From: Brachyhypopomus gauderio
Lineage: Eukaryota > Chordata > Actinopteri > Gymnotiformes > Hypopomidae
Direction of reading: 5' to 3'
Assembly: GCF_052324685.1 (NCBI RefSeq)
Contig: NW_027506878.1
Coordinates: 20,001-84,000 of the forward strand
DNA length: 64,000 nucleotides
The stretch's first letter is position 1, and every line of letters starts with the position of its first letter. The notes below the pieces were generated by a model, which ran no database searches, was not told where the DNA came from, and was given only the letters and a program-made list of their open reading frames with translations. Both the position numbers and the translations under genes were made by a program. Of this stretch, positions 25,378 to 35,630 are shown piece by piece.

Positions 25378-26670
25378 AATACTACTGTTATAATATAATA
25401 ATATAATATATAATATAATATAATATAATAATATACTGTTTATGAATCTATACATGGCACGTAGTGTATATGACGGCGTTTATTGTCATATGGACAATAT
25501 TAGTTCCAGCAATAATATGATTACAAAGCCACATAGTGGCTTTTAAATAGTCCACCATAAGACCACCAAACAAGTTGTTTTACGCAAAGTGCATCCTAAA
25601 GAACAACCTACAACTCTAACGTGGGTATTTCTTCCTGTTACCTATTTGTGGTGGTTAGTTTTAATCTAAGAATTTCAATAGCTTAAAAAAAAACAGTGCG
25701 CAGTGCTCTGGAACCTTTAAGACCGCCACTTGCGTCCGTGTTAACCTTGTTAAGGTAATTTGTACATGGTGCTTCAAACGTTGCAGAGGCGACAGCAGTA
25801 CATTTAAAATACTATGTTATCTACAATTTAAACTGCTGTATGTTTTCGTAGTCCGGCCCGGATTTTCTGGGACAAGTTGTTTTTTTTTTCTGATCTCCGC
25901 TGCATACCACCCACCCAGTCCGCAGCCCGGTCCAACTCGTTCATGTGTTTACAGGTTCAGTCCGCGGCCACGCTGAGCAGGTTAGTCTGACTGGAGCGGG
26001 GGAGGTATTAACACCGTTAAACAGCAGCGTGACTACGGGCCGGGGCCGCAGTGCGCGGCAGTGTCTCCTCCACGGGACGAGTTAAACCACCGGCGGCCCG
26101 ACGGCCCACTAACCCATCGGCCCACTAACCCATCGGCCCACCGGGGAAATCCCCGGTAGCAATGTATGCCAGTCCGCCCCTGGGGTGAGGAGTGTTGTTC
26201 ACAGCCGTCTGTGTTTGACTGTAGTGTGAGGAGTGTTGTTCACAGCAGTCTGTGTTGTTCACAGTGATCCCAAAGACTCTCCCAGCCCCCCTGGAAGAAA
26301 ACGTCCCCATGCATGATACCATCACCATGTTTGACTCTAGGGTTGCTGTTGATTCTCACACCACTGTGTTTGACTGTAGTGCTGGTGTTGATGAGGTGAC
26401 GCTTACAGCTTTCTGCACTGCTGTCAGGTACCCAGATCAGCTGTTTCCCGCCCAGCAACTTCACCTTGCGGCAGGCTGCTTACACAGACTCCTTCTGCTG
26501 GGTCGCCGTGGAGAGCCAGTCTACAGAGAATGGCTCCCCCTTGTGGCTACACAAGGTAATGCTATTGGGGTTTTTTGTACTTAAAATGTAAATGTGCCAT
26601 ATTTTGTCAATGTGATTTTTACACCGCAATCGAAATTTGTCCTCCGCTTTTAACCCATCTGTGCAGTCAG

Positions 26671-26709
<39 letters not shown>

Positions 26710-27842
26710 GATTACTAGGGGGCTGTGGATCACACATGCCCAGAGCCGTGGGCAGCCCTAACCCGGCACCCGGGGAGCAGTTGGGGTTAGGTGCCTTGCT
26801 CAAGGGCACCTCAGTCATGGCCTTAGGTCTGGGAATCGAACCCACGACCCTCCGGTCACAAGACCAGTTCCCTACCACCAGGCCATGACTGCCCCATTAA
26901 GTTGAAAAGTGTAGCATATGGTATAACATACACACATTAAAACTATCTCACTCTTCCTCATTCCCTTCCTCCACCTCTCATTCCCTCTGTACTCCTCTGT
27001 CTCTCCCCTTCTTTCTCTCACTCCTTCTTCCTTTCACTTTTATTTCACTCTCCCCATCTTTTTTTCACCATCTCCCTCTCTTTGTCTTCTCTTCAATCTT
27101 TTTTCCTCTCTCTTTCTCCCTCCCTCTCTCTCCCTCTTTCACTCCCTCTACCTCTCCTCGTTTGTCTCTCCCTTCTTCTCTCTCTCACCCTCTCTCTCTC
27201 TCCTCTTCCTTTCTCCCTCTCTCTCTCTCCCTCCCTACCTCTCTTTCTCTCTCCCCTCCCTATCTCTCCCTCCCTCTCCCTATTCTCTCCTCTTCCTCTC
27301 TCCCTCTCCCTTCCTTCTCTCTCTCTCCCACTCTCTCTCTCTCTCTCCCTCTTTCTCTCTTCATCTCTCCCTCCCACCCTCTCTCTCCCTCCCCATCTAT
27401 CTCTCCTTCCCTCTCTCCCCAGTTCTTCCCCTATGTCCTCCTCTTTCTGTCTATCCTGGTCTACTCTCCCTCTCTCTTCTGGCGTTTCACCGCTGTGCCC
27501 CTGCTCTCCTCTGACCTGGGCTTCATCATGGAGGAGCTGGATCGCTGCTACAACCGCGCCATCCGCCAGGCCAAGGGCCCGGCCTCCTCCACCCGCAGCG
27601 CCCCGGACGTCCCAGACGACCCCCACAGGTACCGCACAGGTTCACTTCCCCACACACCACACCAAGAGACCTGTGAGTGTGTGTGTGTGTGTGTGTGTGG
27701 CTCTCAGTGTGAGGAGGTTTGGAGTGCAGGCACTGCTGTCTGCTCAGGATTTAATGTCTGGTCTTTGTTTTAAAACAGAGTGGGAAAAGTGTGACAGGGA
27801 CCCCTGGTTCCCTTTACCACAGTGTGATGGTTTGAACACACT

Positions 27843-27873
<31 letters not shown>

Positions 27874-28802
27874 TTGTGTATACGTGTGTGTGTGTGTGTA
27901 TGTTTGTGTATACGTGTGTGTGTATGTTTGTGTATACGTGTGTGTGTATGTTTGTGTATACGTGTGTGTGTGTGTGTATATGTTTGTGTATACGTGTGTG
28001 TGCATGTGTGTGTGTGTGTGTGTGGCAGTGGTCTGGAGGTGGTGGAGAGCTGCTCTCAGCGCCCCCTGGTGGAGCAGTACCTGTGGAGTAAGCGTGGTGT
28101 GTGGACACTGGCATTGAAGTACCTGCTGTGTCGCTCTCTTACTCTGCTCACACTACTGCTGGCCTGCGTCTACCTCACCTACTACATCTGCAGGGTGTCG
28201 CCCTGCGACCAGTTCTCCTGCGTCCTGCTCACAGGTGGGACTGCGCGTGTGTGTGTACATGTATGTATATGTGTGTGTGTGTGTATGAGTGTGTATGTGT
28301 GTGTGTGTGTGTTCAGGTACTCTCCTGAATGACAGTGCTCCTGTTGTGTGAGTGTGTGTGTGTGTGTTCAGGTACTCTCCTGAATGACAGTGCTCCTGTT
28401 GTGTGTGTGTGTGTGTTCAGGTACTCTCCTGAATGACAGTGCTCCTGTTGTGTGTGTGTGTGTGTGTTCAGGTACTCTCCTGAATAACAGTGCTCCTGTT
28501 GTGTGTGTTTGTGTGTGTATGTGTGTGCATGTATGTATGTATGTATATATGTGTATAAATATATATATATACGTGTGTGTGTGTGTGTGTGTGTTCAGGT
28601 ACTCTCCTGAATGACAGTGCTCCTGTTGTGTGTGTGTGTGTGTGTTCAGGTACTCTCCTGAATGACAGTGCTCCTGTTGTGTGTGTGTGTGTGTGTGTGT
28701 GTCCTATGTTCAGGTACTCTCCTGAATGACAGTGCTCCTGTTGTGTGTGTTTGTGTGTGCATGTATGTATGTATGTATGTATATATGTGTATAAATAAAT
28801 AA

Positions 28803-28857
<55 letters not shown>

Positions 28858-28889
28858 CAGGTACTCTCCTGAATGACAGTGCTCCTGTT

Positions 28890-28921
<32 letters not shown>

Positions 28922-29412
28922 TCAGGTACTCTCCTGAATGACAGTGCTCCTGTTGTGTGTGTGTGTGTGTGTGTGTGTGTTCAGGTCCTTTCCTGAATAA
29001 CAGTGCTCCTGTTGTGTGTGTTTGTGTGTGCATGTGTGTGCTTGCATGTATGTATGTATGTATATTTGTGTATAAATATATATATATATATACGTGTGTG
29101 TGTTCAGGTACTCTCCTGAATGACAGTGCTCCTGTTGTGTGTGTCTGTGTGTTCTGGTACTCTCCTGAATGACAGTGCTCCTGTTGTGTGTGTGTGTGTG
29201 TGTGTGTTCAGATACTCTCCTGAATGACAGTGCTCCTGTTGTGTGTGTCTGTGTGTTCTGGTACTCTCCTGAATGACAGTGCTCCTGTTGTGTGTGTGTG
29301 TGTGTGTGTTCAGGTACTCTCCTGAATGACAGTGCTCCTGTTGTGTGTGTGTGTGCGTGTGTGTGTGTTCGTGTTCAGGTACTCTCCTGAATGACAGTGC
29401 TCCTGTTGTGTG

Positions 29413-29456
<44 letters not shown>

Positions 29457-31115
29457 CAGGTCCTCTCCTGAATGACAGTGCTCCTGTTGTACACTGTAAG
29501 TTGGTGGCTGTGGGCGTGTTCCGCCTGCTCAGCTGCATTAATGTGGGCGTGTACCTGCTGTTGATCCCCGTGGTGATATACTCCGCCCTGCTGCCTGGCC
29601 GTCACCGCAAGGAAATCCGTTTGCTCCGCCCATACCGGCTCCTGCCCACGTTTGGCCACGCCCAGGGTCTGCAGTCAGCTACCCATCGCTATGATGACCT
29701 GAGTATCTATTTACTCTTTCTGGAGGAGAACCTGATTGAGCTGAAGAGCTACAAGTGTCTGCAGGTGTGTGTGTGTGTATGTGTGTGAGAGTGTGTTCAC
29801 GTGTGTGTATGAGAGTGTGTTTGCGTGCGTGTGTGAATGTGTGTGTGTGAGAGAGAGAGTAAGTTTTCTAAAATTACTTTTAATGGTCATTTCCAGGTAT
29901 TAGAGTTACTGACAGAAGGAGAGAGTAAAAATGTGGACATGACCTGTCTCCTGAGGACCCTTGGACAAGTGAAGACTGATCTGGTGGACAGAAAACTATC
30001 TCCCATCATAGAGGGCATTAGCCAATCAGCTCAAGAGAAGGAAGAAGCCAGGTCTCCTCTGTTCAAGGGTACGTGTGGCAGGGATGATGTCACGACTGAT
30101 AAATGTCCAACCTTAAATATCTCAGTGTGGTCAGGACTCTCTGTAGTCCTCAGTGTGGTCAGGACTCTCTGTAGTCCTCAGTGTGTTCAGGACTCCCTGT
30201 AGTCCTCAGTGTGTTCAGGACTCCCTGTAATCCTCAGTGTGGTCAGGACTCCCTGTAGTCCTCAGTGTGGTCAGGACTCCCTGTAGTCCTCAGTGTGGTC
30301 AGGACTCCCTGTAATCCTCAGTGTGGTCAGGACTCCCTGTAGTCCTCAGTGTGGTCAGGACTCCCTGTAGTTCTCAGTGTGGTCAGGACTCCCTGTAGTC
30401 CTCGGTGTGGTCAGGACTCCCTGTAGTCCTCGGTGTGGTCAGGACTCCCTGTAGTCCTCAGTGTGGTCAGGACTCCCTGTAATCCTCGGTGTGGTCAGGA
30501 CTCCCTGTAATCCTCGGTGTGGTCAGGACTCCCTGTAGTCCTCGGTGTGGTCAGGACTCCCTGTAGTCCTCGGTGTGGTCAGGACTCCCTGTAGTCCTCG
30601 GTGTGGTCAGGACTCCCTGTAGTTCTCACAGGTTATGAGTTCAAAGCCCAGCAGAGAGCTTAGTGCATCTTGTACCTTTACTTAAGGAAAGCAGTGTAAT
30701 CACTTCAGAAAACAGTGTAATTTCACTTCAGAATTATTTTACATTGATATTAATAATGATATTGATATTATATTAGTATATTTAAGAATATTAATATTAG
30801 ATAAATAATGTTATTTGCTGTTTTGCTATTGTTCGCATCCATTTTTAATATTTCTAGTGTTAGCGTTATATAATTATATATAATCAGAACGATTTCTACG
30901 CTGATATTGACAACGTTGAAAGTAATGTTTATGAATGTCCCTATAGTGTCTTACACACATTTACAGACACAAATATGTGTAAGACTTTGCAGTGTGCACA
31001 TCATGGCCTTGTGTGATTTTGTCTTCTAGATGTCTCCACTGAGACACTGCAGGATGGACTAGAGAAAGAGGCCCAGGGCGGCTGTAGGAAGGACGTGAGA
31101 CAGAGAGTGTCCTGA
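20576..31115 (+). CDS. panx1: Pannexin-1 (seven exons)
   Basis: Large-pore plasma-membrane channel that releases ATP. Seven exons join in frame to 427 aa (human PANX1: 426): 20576-20756, 26428-26555, 27423-27628, 28029-28234, 29460-29764, 29897-30068, 31030-31115 (stop TGA 31113-31115). The N-terminus [20 protein letters not shown] is nearly the human one. Four membrane spans are visible, the first at about residues 39-56. Extracellular-loop cysteines C66 and C84 are at human positions; R75 is kept but residue 74 is Leu instead of Trp. Exon 5 starts with an NDS glycosylation sequon. DLVD (370-373) fits the C-terminal caspase site that opens the channel. Teleosts have panx1a and panx1b; I cannot tell which this is. 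Intron 4 carries many decoy copies of the exon 5 start. Confidence 0.95.
21787..22010 (+). repeat. LTR-like dispersed repeat (TGTCACG type)
   Basis: Begins TGTCACGCTACAG and continues with blocks also found in reverse orientation at about 52740-52925 and 61700-61797, and in part at 60626-60700: GGCGTGTGTT, GTCTACGTC, CTCCGTGGGTG, CTCACCTGTGGCT. TG at the start and repeated occurrence suggest a solo LTR or LTR fragment. I did not find both ends or a target duplication. It lies in panx1 intron 1. Confidence 0.5.
22596..23340. repeat. 54-bp minisatellite, about 14 copies
   Basis: Tandem 54-bp units (18 codons) with the core GGTACGTGGTGGTGGGACAG followed by a GGAAGAAGAAGATGAGGAAG-like purine tract. 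Being a multiple of 3, it stays open in several frames on both strands (273-301 codons); these are artefacts. It abuts the decayed transposase at 23349, which it may have disrupted. Confidence 0.93.
23349..24357 (+). pseudogene. DDE transposase remnant (Tc1/IS630-like)
   Basis: Broken transposase in panx1 intron 1. A helix-turn-helix remnant is readable at about 23380-23465 with a frameshift (residues like [15 protein letters not shown], then STVS). It jumps, apparently by internal deletion, to the catalytic core at about 23482-23740 with [29 protein letters not shown] and the aspartate of VWDNVKFY. After another frame change comes WRWRVYDHH (about 23800), a family hallmark. A CATTA-rich array (23875-24235) interrupts the frame, and the C-terminus resumes with [20 protein letters not shown] up to a stop at 24358. 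The family is common in fish genomes. It cannot be functional. Confidence 0.8.
23875..24235. repeat. CATTA-type array within transposase
   Basis: About 360 bp of ACATT pentamers broken at intervals by CAGTGAATCAC. The flanking words (CATTACAG before, GGGAATCAGTG after) read as the transposase codons expected here, so the array seems to have grown from the coding sequence itself. Confidence 0.85.
24677..24709. repeat. (TG)n microsatellite
   Basis: Simple dinucleotide repeat in panx1 intron 1. Confidence 0.9.
25031..26400. repeat. 37-41-bp minisatellite split by a hAT
   Basis: Units with the core GTTCACAGCCGTCTGTGTTTG followed by ACTGTAGGGTGAGGAGT repeat at 25031-25276 and continue, increasingly degenerate, at 26183-26400. 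A hAT element (25277-26182) separates the two halves. All lie in panx1 intron 1, just upstream of exon 2. Confidence 0.85.
25277..26182. mobile_element. Non-autonomous hAT element
   Basis: 906 bp with inverted ends CAGGGGCGGACTGG and CCAGTCCGCCCCTG and the perfect 8-bp target duplication GGGTGAGG (25269-25276 and 26183-26190), which belongs to the surrounding minisatellite unit. Inside are a TA/TG repeat (about 25333-25377) and no recognisable transposase. Confidence 0.9.
26590..26896 (-). repeat. tRNA-derived SINE
   Basis: Read on the minus strand it starts GGGGCAGTCATGGCCTGGTG with an A-box-like head and a B box GGTTCGATTCC, followed by a GTGCCCTTGAGCAAGGCACC block, a (TG)n and a tail. The same family is at 60247-60432 (plus strand) and 3513-3664. 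It sits in panx1 intron 2. Confidence 0.85.
26940..27422 (+). repeat. 480-bp polypyrimidine tract
   Basis: Almost uninterrupted C and T on the plus strand, running straight into the exon 3 acceptor of panx1. It generates a long spurious frame (Ser/Leu/Pro-rich, 416 codons). Such tracts can adopt triplex structure and form an extreme splice-acceptor pyrimidine tract. Confidence 0.9.
28311..29459 (+). repeat. Tandem copies of panx1 exon-5 acceptor and start
   Basis: Sixteen copies of a module consisting of a (TG)n run, an acceptor (TTCAG in most, TTCTG in two) and the first 30 or so bases of exon 5 (reading [10 protein letters not shown]), each ending back in (TG)n. The true exon 5 is the last one, at 29460, where the sequence goes on into ACACTGTAAGTTGG instead of TG repeats. 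Spacer length varies, with TATATA and GTATGTAT tracts in some. All are in panx1 intron 4. Confidence 0.92.
30119..30630. repeat. 28-bp minisatellite, about 18 copies
   Basis: Tandem unit GTGTGGTCAGGACTCCCTGT followed by AGTCCTCA, 28 bp, in panx1 intron 6. Confidence 0.95.
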
Positions 31116-31163
31116 AGTTCATTGACGTGAGACAGAGAGTGTCCTGAAGTTCACTGACCAATT

Positions 31164-31194
<31 letters not shown>
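31092..31194. repeat. 32-bp duplication over stop codon, then C30 run
   Basis: The stretch GACGTGAGACAGAGAGTGTC continuing through the panx1 TGA is repeated 32 bp downstream (31092 and 31124). A run of about 30 C follows at 31165-31194. Confidence 0.9.
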
Positions 31195-31368
31195 ATCCTT
31201 TTAAAACCCTGAAGAGCCATGTAATTGTGCTTGGATGTGTTACATTAATATGAGAATGTAAATATAACATTGACAGAATCAGAATGAGATTCGCCTTTAT
31301 TGTCAATATCATTTGCATTACAATGAAATTGGATTTGCTACTCCAAGGTGCTTTGTTATGTAAAACGA

Positions 31369-31379
31369 AATAAAATAAA
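31369..31379 (+). terminator. panx1: Candidate poly(A) signal of pannexin-1
   Basis: Two overlapping AATAAA motifs (31369-31374 and 31374-31379), 254 bp past the stop. The surroundings are A-rich, so chance is possible. Confidence 0.4.
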
Positions 31380-32618
31380 AAATTAACTAAACTAAAATAA
31401 ATAGATAATTTAAAATGTCATAAAACTGTATAGACTACAAAGATTAATTCTTTAGTTATTGCTACATGAGAAATGTTCGGAATATTGCACATAAGGGGGT
31501 TAGCAGAGAAATAAATCACATGGTATTGGACATGGAAATATTAACGGTAGGTATATGGAGTCTGGAGGATCATATCAGAGCATTTACTATTTCCCCATGA
31601 AGGATTGTGTCACTCTAAAAGAAGGATAACATTAGATGAATGGCTTGTTAACATATTTACATGCACTCATGTTTGACAGCAAAACTATTCACAACAAGGT
31701 GGATGCAATTTGGTTCAATGCAACTGTATAAATCGAGGCCGATATGCCTTTTTTAAACAATTAGATGTCCGCCGTTTTACATATGATGTGGCATATGACT
31801 TCATACTACCACAGTTAAAGAGCGTTATTCTTTCCATATTTTCTGTTTTATTTTTTCGCAACATTTACCTCGTTTGGTCATGGATTTAGAATCAGCATCA
31901 AGACATCATCAAGGATTAACAGTTACAATAACCATTAACCTCAATTTAGCTTTAATAATCCCAAAGCTAGATATATTTATATTTTCAAGGGTTAGGGCAT
32001 AATTTGCATTTCACTAGCATCACTGACAAGGATGAGGTGAATCCCCCATCATAACAGCATGACAATTAGGCAACCAAGATTTAAAATGAACTAAAACAGA
32101 ATTAACATAAAATAATTCGACCTACAAACCATTTCTAAACCAAATAAAGGTGGTCAAGTCAAGGTCAAGAGCGAGCGCGCTAAACCGCACAATTCTTGTT
32201 TCTCTGCTCTCGCTGTCACTGTTTTTGCTCGGTTTACTTGATTTTGCGTGTTTAGTGTGTCTGACTTGCTCGATTTAACCTTATATTTTTGCTCTCATGT
32301 TAAAGACAGACAGTAATCTCACTCCATAGACATGCCCACTTCAGCCCACAGTGGAGCTCCTTAAAGTCCTTCAATGATGGAGGGACCTCAATAGAGGAGT
32401 GATCTAGTTGTTCTGATGCACCCAAAAGACTTCAGAAACCAAAGGTGTATATGAAGGTGACCTGAAAGAATGAAAACAGGATTTGAATGGCTTGGTTGTT
32501 GTTAGTAATGTGGGTCTAAGAGCCAGTAGATCACTTGGATGGGATCACACAGTGTGTTTCACTGCTACTATATTTTGAATTTTACAGTTTAGCTTATAGG
32601 ACTAGGAAGTACAATCCC
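31380..32618. other. Intergenic stretch, unrecognised
   Basis: AT-rich with no exon or element I can name. The block just before it (31275-31350, with CTTTATTGTCAATATCATTT) resembles a dispersed repeat common in fish but is too short to classify. Confidence 0.4.
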
Positions 32619-33420
32619 TTACATTATCAGCACTTGATGAGGGGTTAGGGCTAGAGGGGTAACCGCGTCACAGGGGTCTTCAGGTGGGCACCCTCCTTCT
32701 TTGGTGTTTCGTTGAAAGGCCCACGACACCTCCAGAGGGTTCAACGGCAACATCTGGCGTCTCAGATTTGCCCCCTCTGCGGTCATCTTGCAGCCACTCC
32801 TGATAGTGACTTGACAGCTTGTTGGAAGGCTTGTCCTTTCACTCCCATTACCGTAAGCAGCTTGGTTGTAGATGTGGCAACAAACTCTACAGCCAACCTC
32901 AACAGGAAGCACCCGGGCACGCCACCCACGTTGTTCGGCATCTGATGTTAAGTCAGAGTACTTCAGTCATTTCCGCTCATATGCTTCACCAACTGGAATA
33001 GAAAACAGAAATAGATTTCTGTGAGCTTGACCATAAGACCAGATCTGGCCTGAGATTAGTTGTAACAATCTCAGGTGGGAATATAAGTCTCTGGTCCAAG
33101 TCAACCTGCGTTCTCCAATCCCGGGCACAGTCTAAGAGGGTTTGGTGGTTCCCTATTCGCTGCAGGTTTTGCTGGGAGTTGTCCTGCTCTTACAAATGTT
33201 GTGGTGGATATGCGTCCAGACACTGACGAAGGGAGGGTGTTGGTGCTGGTTCTCCTTCTTTCCAAAGTGATGGCCAGGTGTCGTAGCACCTGGTTGTGTC
33301 TCCAGGTATAGCGGCCTTGGGCTAAGCTGGTTTTACAGCCAGATCTAAATTGCTCATTTAAATCATTGAGACTGTTTCGCGCTGGCAGACGTGTCAGATG
33401 TGACAACCTCTGCTTTTGAT
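32619..33420 (-). pseudogene. Retroelement ORF C-terminal remnant
   Basis: Two minus-strand frames, 33406-33101 and 32912-32619, look like consecutive pieces of one decayed ORF. The first has SGCKTSLAQGRYTWRHNQVL and SGRISTTTFVRAGQ; the second begins LPVEVGCRVCCHI. This order matches the C-terminal part of a polymerase-type retroelement ORF frequent in fish genomes (GRYTWRHNQVL ... FVRAGQ ... PVEVGCRGF). A stretch between the two is missing or shifted. The clade is not resolved and no reverse-transcriptase core is visible. Confidence 0.55.
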
Positions 33421-35279
33421 ACTCTGATCATATCAGGTTCATTACATTGACAGTAAGACTGTGCTCTGCAGCCACAATCTCTCTATATCAGTCAGTATAG
33501 CAGAGGCGCCTTCACTAAAGGCAGAAATGACCATACCTGCTGCTGCTTCAACCCTGCATTTACCATTACAATTAAATGTATAGGATATATCACTACCTGT
33601 TCATTTCATGTTTAATTGGTGCATTTATTTTTTACTTTTACATAACACATACCTATTTTATAAATTTTTTATTCATAAAACATTGTATTAATTTACTTTT
33701 ATTCATAATTTGTGGAAAGATCTGTAGCGTAAAAGTAAAACTGACAAATAATAACATATTATTGAAAGACAGGGCACTTTATTAGTCTGTGGATCAGCTT
33801 CTTGTCTCTATCTCAACCCTGTCCCATACCTGTATTATTTTTGTAAACCTACATGCCCCAACCCTAACTCATGTTTTAAGAGCACCATTCGCATGTTCAC
33901 TTCAAATGCCACATCTTCCCTAGTTACACCTTCAAGACACGTAGATGTAGGCTATATAGTTTTGCGGTACCCATCTCTTTCACACAGACTGCACTCTGCT
34001 GCAAAATCAAACTGCTGCAAAATCCGTGGTCTGATATTAATTTTAAGTCCTGCACCTACACAATTAGGACAAATTAATCCACTAATTAGTTCAAACGCGC
34101 TTTGCTGTGTGGCGCATCGGTCCGCACCGCTATCTAAAGTCTACTTATTTCCGAAGGACAGCTGATGCATCGATGCGCTGCGTGAAAGCATTTCATTATC
34201 TAATTGATTTTTGCAAGTTTCCCCTTGCATTTTCTCGCAAGTGACAATTGTTGTCTTTTCTGAGAAGCTGTTAAAAGTACTACTTTCAACATTTTTAGAT
34301 TATAAAGTGCATTACTCTTAAGGTGTGGTTTCTGGTTTGTGAAATAAAATGTTCAATATCAGTTGTAAAACTGATAAAGTTAAACGCAGGATTTTTAAAA
34401 AAATCTTGTTGTCCATTGCAGTGGACAGTGGGTCTTATAATTCAGGCATGTTTTATTGCTGCTGTTAAAAACTTTATTTTGCAATTGCAGTGTATACAGA
34501 CAAATCTGTTAAATACGGTGTAAAATAAGATTTAAAATATTTATTCTACACTTGAAGTGCTTCAGTTAATTGACAGCAGAAACATCAGAAATTGAATGCT
34601 TGGATAGTGATGATGGAGAAGATGTAGAGAGTGCAAGTCTCTCAAGAGTAGGTAAGTGTAGCTATCTGTTAAATATTGGTACTCCAATACTCCCATTGTT
34701 GTCCATAAAACTATGTATGAACATATAGCTATTTTTTATTATGGATTCCAGGAGATGAGGAAGTACCAGTTATAGGACAAGACGATATTGTCGAGATAAT
34801 ACATGATGAGGAAGGATCAGGGCAGGAAAATGAGGAAGAGGTTGTTTTATATTGTGAAGGTGATCCTTATGCTAACCTGACAAAGAACAAACATGTTCAG
34901 TAGTGTCGTACTCCTTATACTCCTGTGCTGTCTACTAGAGTATCCTATCACCACTGAACCATTAACTCATGCCTACTTCAAACGATACGTTACAAGAGGT
35001 GTTTGAGCTGATGACCATGACAAAAGTCTCTGCTGAACAAACTGCTGTCAGGAGGTACAAACGCTCCGTTATGTTTCCGCTCTGCCTGATCTGACCTCCT
35101 CTAGTTTTTAACCACATTCATTCTTCGCCTTTGACTCACAATGACTCAGGAAGCAGAGCCAATACAGACGTCGGAGACACGGCCAACAGCACACAGCCTG
35201 TAACCACCACGACCAAGTAACGTTTGAGTATATTGTAGCCTGTGTGGTTTTATTTGTTTATTTGTGTTAGTGTGTTTTC
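33421..35279. other. Intergenic, with two acidic exon-like blocks
   Basis: Mostly AT-rich. Two blocks read as one acidic frame across a clean intron: about 34575-34651 (ending GAGTAG before GTAAGT) and 34752-34903 (after TTCCAG), joining in phase as residues such as EIECLDSDDGEDVES and then DEEVPVIGQDDIVEII, ending at a TAG. It has no recognised domain; it could be a gene or transposon fragment. Confidence 0.35.
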
Positions 35280-35630
35280 AGTGAAGTTCTGTAGTATACC
35301 GGATGATCTGGCAACCCATCAACTGACTGAGGCGCGTTTTCAAGAAGGACCGGTACGTTACTTTCTAGTCAGTAGGCTACTACTGCGCCAGGGCAACACT
35401 TCGGATTCTGTCATCGTTAAAAATATCTAACACACGGTATTATGCCCAAATTACATGTATTTTAAAACCGTGTATTACAGATAGTACAATGCTGAGAGAT
35501 GTGTTTCTTCTGACAACAGGTAGTGGAAGTCGCAGGCAGACTAAACCGTTCTTCCGTAGTGCAGCATTCGTGGAGAATGTTGTGTTATGCTTGTTGAACA
35601 CGATGAGCTTTGAATCTTTTGGTAGTGCTT
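35280..35630 (+). repeat. Segment duplicated at 62.2-62.9 kb
   Basis: Shares, in the same order, the blocks GATCTGGCAACCCATC (at about 35306 and 62214), TTACAGATA (35476 and 62765), a GCAGACAGACTAA-like block and GATGAGCTTTGA..CTTTTGGTAG (about 35603 and 62898). Spacing differs between copies. The downstream copy lies just before the second leader exon of the GIMAP-FIIND-CARD family. Confidence 0.65.

Noticed and set aside
27082-28332. 416-codon plus-strand frame across panx1 introns 2-4
   Set aside because: It is made of the polypyrimidine tract and TG repeats, crosses true panx1 exons in the wrong frame, and ends in intron 4.
28384-29172. Frames repeating [17 protein letters not shown] as a repetitive protein
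   Set aside because: They are exon-5 decoys plus TG repeats in panx1 intron 4, not an independent gene.
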